From: Bacillota bacterium | GTDB taxonomy: Bacteria > Bacillota > Clostridia > Oscillospirales > Acutalibacteraceae | Length of the DNA stretch: 55,090 nucleotides | Reading direction: 5' to 3' | Assembly (NCBI GenBank): GCA_023458755.1 | Contig: JAEWYE010000013.1 | Coordinates: forward strand, 1 to 55,090 | In this document: positions 42,187 to 50,945 of the stretch, piece after piece | Numbering within the stretch: the stretch's first letter is position 1 | Layout: every line of letters begins with the position of its first letter | Translations under genes and position numbers: made by a program | The notes under the pieces: generated by a model | What the model saw: the letters and a program-made list of their open reading frames with translations, nothing else | Database searches by the model: none | What the model was told of the DNA's origin: nothing

Positions 42187-45100
42187 TTACTCTGCCAGCA
42201 CTCGTACCGCGCTGCCGCCGTCTTCCGCCTTATACACTTCTATGTGTGCCGCAATGCGGCTTTTCAACTCGCTTACATGTGAAATAATTCCGATGGTTCG
42301 GCCCATTTTCTGAATCTGCATCAGTGCTTTCATGGCAGTATCCAATGTTTCCTGGTCAAGCGAGCCGAAACCTTCATCGATAAAAATTGAGTCGAGATGT
42401 ACGCTTCCGGAGTACCCCTGCACCACATCGGAAAGGCCGAACGCGAGTGAAAGCGAGGCTAAAAACTGTTCGCCGCCGGAAAGCGTCTCAATCGAGCGTG
42501 TGCCGCCGCTGTATGCGTCAAGCACCTGCAAATCCAGTCCGCCCAAAGAGTTGCCGCCAGTGCTGCCCGTTATACGGTTCAGGCTGTAGCGCCCATGGCT
42601 GAAGGTGGAGAAAAACTGGTTGGCGCTGGACAGAATATCGTCGAGCATAATGCCCAGCACAAATTGCTGCAGCGGTATTTTCAGCGGATTTCTGCCGGAA
42701 AGCAGCTGTGAAAGGCGGCTGGCATGTGCATACTCGTTTTCCACTTCACCACCTGTTTTTGTTAATAACTCTAACTGCTTCAATGATTTTTCGGCAGCGA
42801 GAACGCTTTGCTGCAAACTGCCGATTTGTTGGCTCAACTGATCGTTTTTTTGCTGGGCTTCGGTTTGCCTGCGGCGAAGTTCTTCAAGGTCAGGTGGAAC
42901 AGCACCCGCCAGTTCCTTTACAAGGACTTCCTTTTGCTGCTGTGCGGATTGCCTCGCTGTTTCATAAGTTTGAATGGTCTGTTCCAACCGGTCAAGTTCT
43001 TCATTTGACAGGCGCATCGACTCATAGTCGAGCTGTTTGGAAAGGTTCGCTTTCGCGGCTTCTTCCGTAAACCGCTTGGCGGCGGTTTCCTCTTTCTTGA
43101 GCGCTTCCTGATAGGTTTGCAGGGCAGAAGCGAAATTTGCTTTTGCTGCGGCAGCATTGCTTTGCACGGCGGAAAGGTTCTTCTCCAGTTCATTGGCTTT
43201 TTCGGTCAACTGGGAAGCTTGTGTTTCCTGCTCTTTTAAATAGGACTGAATAATAGTAAGGTCACGGCGGTCACCGAGTCCTTTTGCGATTTCCTCTGCG
43301 GCGGCGTGCAGGCCTTCGGCTTCCCGTTCCAAACGGATCCGTTCCGCTTTGCAGATTTCCGCTTTATTTTGTGCCTGCAAAAGCTCATCCTTGCGTTTGT
43401 TCAGCAATTCCTGCGTTTCCTGTAACTTTTTGCCCGCCTGTTCCGCTTTTGCGGCAAGCTCTTTTGCTGATTTTAACTCTTCGCTCACTTCATCCGCACT
43501 CTTGGTAATTTTTTTGCATACTTCCAGCTGTTCAGAAAGTTCCGCGTGCTTTTGCTCCTGCTTTAGTTTTGCGGCAGCCGCTGCCAGACTGATCTTTTGA
43601 AAAGCTTTTTCTTCCTCTGCAATGGATTTTCGCAAAAGCTCCATCTTTTTTTCGTCGTATCCAAGTGCGGTTTTGGACGCGGGAGACGGGTGATGCACCG
43701 AGCCGCATACGGGGCAGGGGGCACCTTCCGTCAATGTTGCCGCCAGCATGCCGGAAAGATTGCTGCGTATGGCTTGCTCCGCTTCTTGTAACTGTGCGCG
43801 CATGGCCTGCAGCTTTACTTCGCCTTGCTGTTCGCGCTGTTCGGCCGCTTTGTACTCCTCATCCAATATCAAAAGTTCCTTACGAAGCTGCTCAAGAGTG
43901 CTGAGTGCGTCAGCATCCGCCTGCAGCCGTTGTACCGCCGAGAGGTACTCCGGCAGTTTTTGAATTTCTTGCTGTGCATTTTTTATGTAGGTCTCTCCGT
44001 TTTCTACGCGCTTTGTCGCGGCGGCAACCTGTTCAAACGCGGCTTCTTCCAGCTTTGCTTGTTTTTCCGATTCTTCGTTTTTATCTTTGAGCTTTGATTT
44101 TGTATCATTTAAACGGAGAACATCTTGATAGGCGGCTTCCAGTTTCGCAATACTCTGTGCAAGGGAAAGTGCTCGCGCGCGGTAAACTTCAATATTCTGT
44201 GCTTCCTTTTGGGCGGTTATAAGCGCGGCGGCGGTTTCCTGCTCTTTTTGTTCCGCGGACTGCTTTGCAAGAAACTTCATCTGTTTTTCCTGCTTTGCCG
44301 ATTGTGCCGCGGAAAAATAAGGATACACCTGCTGCACCAAACGGCCTTGTTTCAGCTTTTCCGCGCTTTCACACATTTGCTCCGCTGACTGCTCCAGTTG
44401 GGTAAGCTGCTGTTCCAGTTTGGTAAACGTTTCAAATTTACGGCTCAGTTCGAGCGCTGCGTTCAGTGCCGCGTTTTTCTTTTGAAGCTGCTGTTTGAGA
44501 ATTTCAAAAGCGGTCTGTGATTGTTCGAATTCTGATTTTATATTGTTGTATTTTTGCCGGAGTGCTTCTTCGTCGTCTGCTTCCTCCCGTTCCAGAATGG
44601 ATTTTCGCTCGGCGCGCAGTTCTCCCGCTTTTTGCGATAGGGCGTCCGATTTGCTTTTCATGACCTTCGCAACATCCGACCAAAGCTTTGTGGCAAACAG
44701 CGTTTGCAGAATATCTGCCTTGTCCACAGAATTGGCGCGCAGAAGCTTTAAAAAATCGCCCTGTGGCAGCACGATGACCTGTGAAAACTGTTCGCACGAG
44801 AGGCCCAGAAGCTCCTGTGCACATTCGCGCACACTGGTTTCACTGCATTTGCCCAAATTCGGCATAAGCTGCCATTCACCGTTTACCAGCCGGTAGCAGC
44901 CATGCTCCTCCCGAAGTTCCCTGCGTCCGCTGCCGCGAACAAGATGGATGGACTGCGAACGACGGAAGCGGTAGCGTTCACCGCCCAGAAGAAAGTCAAA
45001 TTCCACAAAGGTATCCAGACTGTCCGGCGCTCCGGTACTGCGCATGCTGTTCCAGCTTCGGCGGCCTCCGGTTGCTTTGCAGTACAGGGCAAAGCACATT

Positions 45101-45240
45101 GCGTCCAGAATGGTGGTTTTTCCGCCGCCGGTCGAACCGGTAATCAAAAAAATGGAATGGTTGCCAAGCGCAGAGAAATCGACCGTTGTGCGGTTGATAT
45201 AGGAGCCAAAGGCCTGCATAGTAACACAAATCGGTTTCAT
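42187..45240 (-). CDS. sbcC: Exonuclease subunit SbcC (Rad50-like ATPase)
   Basis: SMC-like DNA repair ATPase of 1017 residues partnering SbcD in cutting hairpins and blocked DNA ends. Walker A is GSTGGGKTTILDAM. Two long coiled coils flank a zinc hook CPVCGSVHHP (about residue 510). The signature is LSGGEQFLASLSLAFGLSDV and Walker B is DSIFIDEGFGSLDQE, with the His loop GIISHVSELKSRI near the end. GAGGAAG precedes the ATG. Length is typical. Confidence 0.95.
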   Translation of the reverse strand: MKPICVTMQAFGSYINRTTVDFSALGNHSIFLITGSTGGGKTTILDAMCFALYCKATGGRRSWNSMRSTGAPDSLDTFVEFDFLLGGERYRFRRSQSIHLVRGSGRRELREEHGCYRLVNGEWQLMPNLGKCSETSVRECAQELLGLSCEQFSQVIVLPQGDFLKLLRANSVDKADILQTLFATKLWSDVAKVMKSKSDALSQKAGELRAERKSILEREEADDEEALRQKYNNIKSEFEQSQTAFEILKQQLQKKNAALNAALELSRKFETFTKLEQQLTQLEQSAEQMCESAEKLKQGRLVQQVYPYFSAAQSAKQEKQMKFLAKQSAEQKEQETAAALITAQKEAQNIEVYRARALSLAQSIAKLEAAYQDVLRLNDTKSKLKDKNEESEKQAKLEEAAFEQVAAATKRVENGETYIKNAQQEIQKLPEYLSAVQRLQADADALSTLEQLRKELLILDEEYKAAEQREQQGEVKLQAMRAQLQEAEQAIRSNLSGMLAATLTEGAPCPVCGSVHHPSPASKTALGYDEKKMELLRKSIAEEEKAFQKISLAAAAAKLKQEQKHAELSEQLEVCKKITKSADEVSEELKSAKELAAKAEQAGKKLQETQELLNKRKDELLQAQNKAEICKAERIRLEREAEGLHAAAEEIAKGLGDRRDLTIIQSYLKEQETQASQLTEKANELEKNLSAVQSNAAAAKANFASALQTYQEALKKEETAAKRFTEEAAKANLSKQLDYESMRLSNEELDRLEQTIQTYETARQSAQQQKEVLVKELAGAVPPDLEELRRRQTEAQQKNDQLSQQIGSLQQSVLAAEKSLKQLELLTKTGGEVENEYAHASRLSQLLSGRNPLKIPLQQFVLGIMLDDILSSANQFFSTFSHGRYSLNRITGSTGGNSLGGLDLQVLDAYSGGTRSIETLSGGEQFLASLSLAFGLSDVVQGYSGSVHLDSIFIDEGFGSLDQETLDTAMKALMQIQKMGRTIGIISHVSELKSRIAAHIEVYKAEDGGSAVRVLAE

Positions 45241-45283
45241 TCCATCACGCTTCCTCTACAAATTTGTGGAAAATAAAAGACCC

Positions 45284-45332
45284 ATCTCCCTTGCCAAAGG
45301 GAGATGTCGTCGCAACGACAGAGAGATTAGAG
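45284..45332. repeat. Intergenic double-hairpin repeat between sbcD and sbcC
   Basis: CATCTCCCTT-GCCA-AAGGGAGATG-like stem followed by GTCGT-CGCA-ACGAC and AGAGAGATTAG. This two-hairpin layout resembles dispersed intergenic palindromes common in Oscillospirales genomes; that comparison is from memory. Confidence 0.55.
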
Positions 45333-45336
45333 CTCT

Positions 45337-46488
45337 TTATTCCAGTTCGCTCGTTTTCACTTCGTTTAATGCCTGCAAAAAGAGCGCACGGTCATTTTCG
45401 TCCATTTCCGCTCCGCAGATTTGTTTCATAAATTGTTCAAATACCGTGATTTCGTCAATTTTACGGTGCAAAAGCTGTTCGCGCAGAACAGAATCCCCAC
45501 CGGCTGCTTCCGCCGGATTCAGCCAGTCACAGCTTACCGAAAGCAGATTTGGGTAGCGGGTACGAAGCTGCTCTGCCGGCATATACACGGGGTTCTTGTC
45601 CGTTACGCGGATAAACAAATAGTCTTTATCCGTTTCCTGCGGTTCCCGTGTCAAAAGCTCCATCATTGTTCCGCTTATGGTACGCATATCGTGCAGCGGT
45701 TTTACCGGAAGCTCCCGAATCTGAAAATCCTGCATGCCGATTTCCAGCATGGTCAGAGATTTTCGCTGATGTTCCTCATCAAAGGAATATTTCAGCGGTG
45801 AACCCGAATAACGCCCGTGCTCGCCGGCACGCTGCGGTGCGTGCAAATGTCCGAGCGCGACATAATCAAACCCGTCAAAAACAGCGGGATTTACTTCACC
45901 GCTGCCGCCCACATACACGGGACTTTCAGAGTCCGAGATTTTTCCTCCTGCCACAAAGCAGTGAGACACCAGAATGTGCAGCACATTCGGCCGGAACGTT
46001 TTTTTGATTTCGTCCAGTATGGCTGCGTAAGCGTCCTGAAAGCCGTGAATGTCGTCATTATGCAAAAACTGCCGCACCATTGCGGGTTCGCAGTAGGGCA
46101 GCAGATAAATATCAGCCGTTTCATCACCGGCTTGAACCGTAAGAGGAAGAAAAGCATCTTCCAGGCGCGCGGCAATAAAAATTCCGCTTTGGCGTAAAAG
46201 AGGCGCTCCAATCGCGATGCGGTCCGCGCCGTCGTGATTGCCCGCAATGACCGCAAGCGGAATTTTCAGTTTATGTATCTCCGCAATCACATAGTCGAAC
46301 AGACGGATTGCTTCCACAGGGGCAATCTGCCGGTCAAAAATGTCTCCCGCAAGCAGGATGCAGTCTGGGTGTTCCGATTTTGCCGCGGGCAGGAATACAT
46401 CCTTTAAAAAGGCTTCCTGATCCGGCAGCAGAGAACGTCCAAAAATCATTCTTCCCAAATGCCAGTCGGAGGTATGCAGCAGTTTCAT
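45337..46488 (-). CDS. sbcD: Exonuclease subunit SbcD (Mre11-like nuclease)
   Basis: Metal-dependent DNA nuclease of 383 residues. Phosphodiesterase motifs: LHTSDWHLGR, LAGDIFDR, IAGNHDGADR, LVSHCFVAGG and ALGHLHAPQR. ATG 46488 follows GGGGGG at 5 nt. The C-terminal capping region contacts SbcC, encoded 96 bp downstream after an intergenic repeat. Confidence 0.95.
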   Translation of the reverse strand: MKLLHTSDWHLGRMIFGRSLLPDQEAFLKDVFLPAAKSEHPDCILLAGDIFDRQIAPVEAIRLFDYVIAEIHKLKIPLAVIAGNHDGADRIAIGAPLLRQSGIFIAARLEDAFLPLTVQAGDETADIYLLPYCEPAMVRQFLHNDDIHGFQDAYAAILDEIKKTFRPNVLHILVSHCFVAGGKISDSESPVYVGGSGEVNPAVFDGFDYVALGHLHAPQRAGEHGRYSGSPLKYSFDEEHQRKSLTMLEIGMQDFQIRELPVKPLHDMRTISGTMMELLTREPQETDKDYLFIRVTDKNPVYMPAEQLRTRYPNLLSVSCDWLNPAEAAGGDSVLREQLLHRKIDEITVFEQFMKQICGAEMDENDRALFLQALNEVKTSELE

Positions 46489-46519
46489 CGTAACCCCCCA
46501 TTTTATCTTCGACACAAAA

Positions 46520-47215
46520 TTACCGTTTTGCGCTTTTTCCTATATCGGATTGGTTAGCGGCTACGACGTTGTTAAACAAGGCAAAATGCTTTGCTGTAAC
46601 AACTCGGTCAATATGTAGTGAGCCAAAGAACCATTTTTCATAAGTTACGGTTTTTGTGATTTCTTCAAAATATACTTCAATCTGTGTTTTATCCAGTTTG
46701 CTGTTGTTTTGCAGCGCGCGCACACGCGGGGAAGGTTCATGCGTAATGATGTAATCTACGGTCAGATGGTGTTTGTACAGGTTATCGACGCCTTCATGCA
46801 TTTCGCTTATCGTGGGCATTTCCTGTTCCCACCATTTGCCCGCATCAATGCGCATGGCCTTGTCGGTACTGGCACCGCCGCCGAACGTAAAGATTTTTTT
46901 GCCCTCCAGCTCATAAACCTGTCCGCGCATCAAATGATACACGTTTCCGCAGATATTCTGAACCTTGCCGCCGTTCCACTCGGTTACCGGATATTTGGCG
47001 AGCAGATCGAAGTTTTCATGCGTGCCGTCAATAAACAGGATATTGAATTTTTTCTTTCCCAATTTTTTCAGAAGTTTCTCTTCCTGAGTGCTTCCGTCCC
47101 AAATAAATCCAAAATCTCCGCATATAATTAAGCTGTCGCCCTTTTTCAGCTTATGAATTTTCGCGTCATCAAACCGGCATAACTCACCGTGTAAATCTCC
47201 GGTTACATAAATCAA
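46520..47215 (-). CDS. Metallophosphoesterase
   Basis: Calcineurin-like phosphoesterase of about 231 residues. Metal-site motifs are GDLHGE, GDFGFIWDG, DGTHEN (GNHE variant, Thr for Asn), ITHEPSPR and FGSLHIDR (the usual GHxH has Ser in place of the first His). TTG 47215 is chosen because GGAGGG lies 7 nt ahead; TTG 47221 overlaps it. It lies 31 bp upstream of sbcD and is probably co-transcribed. Substrate is unknown. Confidence 0.8.
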   Translation of the reverse strand: MIYVTGDLHGELCRFDDAKIHKLKKGDSLIICGDFGFIWDGSTQEEKLLKKLGKKKFNILFIDGTHENFDLLAKYPVTEWNGGKVQNICGNVYHLMRGQVYELEGKKIFTFGGGASTDKAMRIDAGKWWEQEMPTISEMHEGVDNLYKHHLTVDYIITHEPSPRVRALQNNSKLDKTQIEVYFEEITKTVTYEKWFFGSLHIDRVVTAKHFALFNNVVAANQSDIGKSAKR

Positions 47216-47339
47216 AGTCAATCCCTCCGATAAAAAATAAAATTAAATTAAGACTTTGTTACTTCTCTTTATCTTTTGTTCAAGAACTGTTATACTAAAA
47301 CATATATTATTATCATATCACATTGGAGGCAAAAGTTCC

Positions 47340-48677
47340 ATGAAAAAAAAGCTCTTCTCGCTGATTACCATAATTTTAACGGTGTGTATGCTGCTGCCGT
47401 CGTTGTCGGTGGGCGCGGCAACCTATAAAATTGACTTTGAAACAACCGCAAAGGCGTTGGAGCTTATTAATTTGGATACAGGCACCATTGTTTATCAAAA
47501 AAATGCGGATCAAAAGATGTACCCGGCTTCCACTACCAAAATTATGACCTATATTATTACGGTGGAAAAAGTAAAAGACCTCAATTCACAAGTTACCGTA
47601 TCCAAAGACGTTGTGGATCAGCTTTTGGGTACCGGAAGCTCGCTGTCCGGCATAAAAGAGGGCGAAACCCTCACGGTTTTGCAGCTTTTAAACTGCATGA
47701 TGGTTCCGTCCGGCAATGATGCCGCGCTGGTTTTGGCAGATTATGTGGGCGGAGGAGACGTCAGCCAGTTTGTCGACATGATGAATGCCAAAGCAAAGGA
47801 ACTTGACTGCAAAAATACGCATTTTGCCAACCCGCATGGCCTGCAAGATGAAAATCATTACACCACGGCGGACGATCTGTCTAAAATCGCGCGGTACGCC
47901 ATGACGCTGCCGCATTTTGCTGAAATCACCTCTCAATTGTATTATACAATCCCCGCGACCAACAAATCACCAAAGGCGCGCACAATCAATACTACCAACG
48001 GACTTTTGGATCCAAACAGCAAGTATTTTTACCAATATGCAAAGGGAATCAAAACGGGAAGTACAGATGAGGCCGGATACTGTTTGGTTTCGGATGCGAC
48101 GAAAGGCAGTTCCAGCTACCTTTGTGTTTCACTCGGTGCGCCGGAGGTGGATGCCAAGGGCAATACGGTGTCCCCGAACGGTTCGTTCGTGGATACGAAA
48201 AAGCTGTATCAGTGGGCGTTCAGCAATTTAAAGCTGAAAACGGTTATTAACAATACCGATAAAATCGGTGAGGTAAAGCTTCAGTATGCATGGAATAAAG
48301 ATACCCTGTCACTTACGGCGGAGAAAAGCTATTCCACCATTCTGCCTAATGATGTGGACGCGTCCAGTGTCCTTGTTACCAAGCATCTTCCCAAAAGCGT
48401 GAGCGCCCCAATTAAAAAAGGGCAGCCGATTGGTACGGCTACGCTCAGCTATGCGGGGCAGGAGCTGACAACCATAAATTTGGTGGCTGCCGAATCGGTT
48501 GAGCGCAGCGAACTGCTGCACTCGGTGGATGCAGCAAAATCGGTATTTACTTCCACTTGGTTTTTGGTTATCGTGGCGCTGATCGTCATTTTGCTGATTA
48601 TTTATATCATTCTTGCAGTGGTTTATAACCGCCGGAAGAGGAATCTGCGCCGCGTGAAAAAATACAGAAGAATGTAA
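47340..48677 (+). CDS. D-alanyl-D-alanine carboxypeptidase (DacF/PBP5 type)
   Basis: Serine-type penicillin-binding protein of 445 residues trimming peptidoglycan stem peptides outside the membrane. A signal peptide (about 1-27) precedes the catalytic domain with SxxK at Ser64-Lys67 (ASTTK), SGN at 124-126 and KTG at 238-240. A beta-rich domain (about 300-400) follows. Unusually clear is a C-terminal membrane helix (WFLVIVALIVILLIIYIILA) with a basic RRKRNLRRVKKYRRM tail anchoring the enzyme. TTGGAGG precedes ATG 47340. Confidence 0.92.
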   Translation: MKKKLFSLITIILTVCMLLPSLSVGAATYKIDFETTAKALELINLDTGTIVYQKNADQKMYPASTTKIMTYIITVEKVKDLNSQVTVSKDVVDQLLGTGSSLSGIKEGETLTVLQLLNCMMVPSGNDAALVLADYVGGGDVSQFVDMMNAKAKELDCKNTHFANPHGLQDENHYTTADDLSKIARYAMTLPHFAEITSQLYYTIPATNKSPKARTINTTNGLLDPNSKYFYQYAKGIKTGSTDEAGYCLVSDATKGSSSYLCVSLGAPEVDAKGNTVSPNGSFVDTKKLYQWAFSNLKLKTVINNTDKIGEVKLQYAWNKDTLSLTAEKSYSTILPNDVDASSVLVTKHLPKSVSAPIKKGQPIGTATLSYAGQELTTINLVAAESVERSELLHSVDAAKSVFTSTWFLVIVALIVILLIIYIILAVVYNRRKRNLRRVKKYRRM

Positions 48678-48694
48678 ATATTGTATAATATGAA

Positions 48695-48739
48695 AAAAGG
48701 AATCACCGTAAACGAGCAGTTTATGGTGATTCCTTTTTA
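48695..48739. terminator. Bidirectional terminator
   Basis: AAAAGGAATCACCGTAAAC and GTTTATGGTGATTCCTTTT pair with one G-U pair, flanked by A and T runs, between the carboxypeptidase and the convergent XRE gene. Confidence 0.9.
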
Positions 48740-48742
48740 ATT

Positions 48743-49072
48743 TTATTCGGTTAAGTTTGCCAGAAGAATTTCCAAAACAGCCTCTACCGTTTTCCTGTTT
48801 TTGGGGGAGAGTTGTTCAATTTTTTTGGTAAGCTCATTTGTTTTATTCTTTTTTCCGCTTGGTGTTAAATCCTGTAAAAGCTGATCTGCTGAGATATTTG
48901 TTTGCTCAATTACACGCAGAAATGTTGTAAATCCGGGAGAACGCTGGCCCCTTTCAATTAAACTCAGATAGTTTGTGCTAATTTCAAGTTGCTCCGCAAA
49001 GTCAGCCTGCGAAATATGATGCTGCTTTCGGTAGTTGCGGATTTGTTTTCCGATATTTGCGTTGTAGTCCAT
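48743..49072 (-). CDS. XRE-type helix-turn-helix regulator
   Basis: Protein of 109 residues. The helix-turn-helix is RKQHHISQADFAEQLEISTN followed by YLSLIERGQRSPGFTTFLRV. The C-terminal 50 residues (KNKTNELTKKIEQLSPKNRK) are helical, probably for dimerisation. ATG 49072 is chosen since AAGGAGG is 8 nt ahead. It is divergent from the chemoreceptor gene, whose promoter region carries direct repeats that could be its operator. Confidence 0.88.
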   Translation of the reverse strand: MDYNANIGKQIRNYRKQHHISQADFAEQLEISTNYLSLIERGQRSPGFTTFLRVIEQTNISADQLLQDLTPSGKKNKTNELTKKIEQLSPKNRKTVEAVLEILLANLTE

Positions 49073-49217
49073 TTCCATTGCCTCCTTTTTACTGATTCGT
49101 TGTTACGGTTACCGCCGATGTTCGGTTACCAGGCTTGAGGTGTGCACGACTGCCGGCTGAATCTTACAATATATTCCTCAACGTTAGTATAGAAAAATAT
49201 CCTTTTGGCAAACACAA

Positions 49218-49263
49218 ACATATTGTATATATATTGACATATTGTATGTATAAGTGCTAAGAT
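49218..49263 (+). promoter_or_regulatory. Promoter and direct repeats ahead of the second chemoreceptor gene
   Basis: TTGACA (49234-49239) and TAAGAT (49258-49263) are 18 nt apart. ACATATTGTAT occurs twice, at 49218-49228 and 49237-49247, one copy just upstream of the -35 and one between the boxes, a good position for a repressor. Confidence 0.6.
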
Positions 49264-49415
49264 GTATAAGTCATTTGTGAAATATGGAACAAAATTTTAA
49301 ATTCTTGCTTTCATATTATGATAATATATGCGAACAGATAAACAACAAAAATGCGTCGAGGCAAATATCTCATACAAATTATCTGCTGCTAAACAAAGGA
49401 AGCGTAAAATCCTCA

Positions 49416-50702
49416 ATGAAAAATATTTCGATTCGTGCTGGAATGCTCTTTTCAACTTGCGTATCATTTGTAATGCTATTGATTGTCGGGTTTTCCTGTT
49501 TTTGGATTTCAGGGCAGACAAAAGCGGACATTTCCTCATACAGAGGTTTATTGATCGGTGCACTGATTGCCGCACTGGTGATTGTCTTTGTATGCAATGC
49601 GCTGGTTGCAAAGAATGTTTTATCGCGTGTTAAATCTGTCATGCGTGCGCTGGAAAAGATGGAAACAGGTGACTTGTCCGAAGATACAGAGCATAAACCG
49701 TCTCACGATGAAATCGGAAGGCTTTTCAGTTCGTGCGCGAATGTGCGGACAAAATTAAAACGATACAACGATTATATCGGTGAAATTACCGCGGTGCTCG
49801 ATCATATGGCGGACGGCGACATGCGCATTGTACTTACGCATGATTATGCGGGTGAGTTTTCACGTGTAAAGCAGGCACTTGAAAAAATATATGAAACGCT
49901 CAACCGCACGCTTTTGGATATCAGCTATTCTTCCGAGCAGGTAAAGGTCGGTGCTGGGCAGGTTTCCGATGCGGCACAGGCGTTAGCACAGGGCGCAACC
50001 GAACAGGCCAGTACCGTTGAACAGCTTTCCGCTTCGATTACCGAGGTTTCGGGAGATGTGCATAAGAACGCTTCCGATGTCGTGTTAGCAAATACCTATG
50101 TAAAAGAAACGATGTCTTTAGTCAGCGTAAGTGATCAGCAGATGAAAGAAATGCTGGTTGCCATGGAAAAAATCAGCAGCGCATCCCAGAAAATACAAAA
50201 CATCATCAAAGTGATTGATGATATCGCGTTTCAGACGAATATTCTTGCGCTGAATGCTGCTGTTGAGGCGGCAAGGGCGGGAAGCGCCGGCAAAGGCTTT
50301 TCAGTTGTTGCTGATGAGGTGCGCAATCTAGCCTCTAAGTCCGCGGACGCATCAAAGCAGACCAGCAAGCTGATTACAGAGGCGATTACCGCTATATCGG
50401 GCGGTTCACAAATTGTGCAGAGTACGGCCAAGGCTTTGGAGGATGTCTACGGAAAAACACAGATGGTACAGAATATTATCACTGATATTGACAAAGCTTC
50501 TTCCGAACAGGCCGCGGCTATTGCACAAATCACAGTTGGTTTGGAACAGGTATCCTCCGTCGTACAGACCAATTCGGCAACCGCCGAGGAAAGTGCGGCG
50601 GCAAGCGAAGAACTGTCTGGAATGGCAGATATGCTGCACAAAGATGTGAGCAAATTTAAACTGAACAAAGAAAACTCTTCCAGTCAATCTGTTTGTGCAT
50701 GA
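49416..50702 (+). CDS. Methyl-accepting chemotaxis protein with minimal extracellular part
   Basis: Chemoreceptor of about 428 residues. TM1 (AGMLFSTCVSFVMLLIVGFS) and TM2 (GLLIGALIAALVIVFVCNAL) are separated by only about ten residues, so there is no ligand-binding domain outside. HAMP, a second HAMP-like segment and the signalling coiled coil follow; the tip is IDDIAFQTNILALNAAVEAA. The start is uncertain: ATG 49416 gives the most normal N-terminus, while an in-frame ATG at 49284 would add 44 residues without a ribosome binding site. The stop codon abuts a 105-bp repeat. It may sense intracellular or membrane state. Confidence 0.88.
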   Translation: MKNISIRAGMLFSTCVSFVMLLIVGFSCFWISGQTKADISSYRGLLIGALIAALVIVFVCNALVAKNVLSRVKSVMRALEKMETGDLSEDTEHKPSHDEIGRLFSSCANVRTKLKRYNDYIGEITAVLDHMADGDMRIVLTHDYAGEFSRVKQALEKIYETLNRTLLDISYSSEQVKVGAGQVSDAAQALAQGATEQASTVEQLSASITEVSGDVHKNASDVVLANTYVKETMSLVSVSDQQMKEMLVAMEKISSASQKIQNIIKVIDDIAFQTNILALNAAVEAARAGSAGKGFSVVADEVRNLASKSADASKQTSKLITEAITAISGGSQIVQSTAKALEDVYGKTQMVQNIITDIDKASSEQAAAIAQITVGLEQVSSVVQTNSATAEESAAASEELSGMADMLHKDVSKFKLNKENSSSQSVCA

Positions 50703-50807
50703 TATAGTCAATTCATTTGAAAACAAGACCAATCTCCAAGCGTAAAATCCATATATCAAAAATTTTGCGCTTGCCTCTCGGATGTTTTCTGAATTCAACT
50801 GACTATA
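50703..50807. repeat. 105-bp palindromic element, copy 2 (inverted relative to copy 1)
   Basis: Reverse-complemented, it aligns over its whole length with 36137-36241: TATAGTCAGTTGAATTCAGA at one end, a central hairpin, and GTTTTCAAATGAATTGACTATA at the other. The central stem bases differ but remain paired. It begins one base after the chemoreceptor stop codon. Confidence 0.8.
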
Positions 50808-50854
50808 GCAGGAATTCCTGCAACAGGGACTCTTATTAAAAATTATAATAAAAA

Positions 50855-50896
50855 ATTCACGCGAAAGATAGCATCAGCCTTTCACGTGAATTTTTT
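50855..50896. terminator. Bidirectional terminator between the chemoreceptor and recG
   Basis: ATTCACGCGAAAG and CTTTCACGTGAAT pair (one G-U) with A-runs before and TTTTTTT after. Confidence 0.9.
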
Positions 50897-50945
50897 TATT
50901 ATCCGAATTATAGGTGAATTTAAAAATATCTTTTGTCTGATTTGG

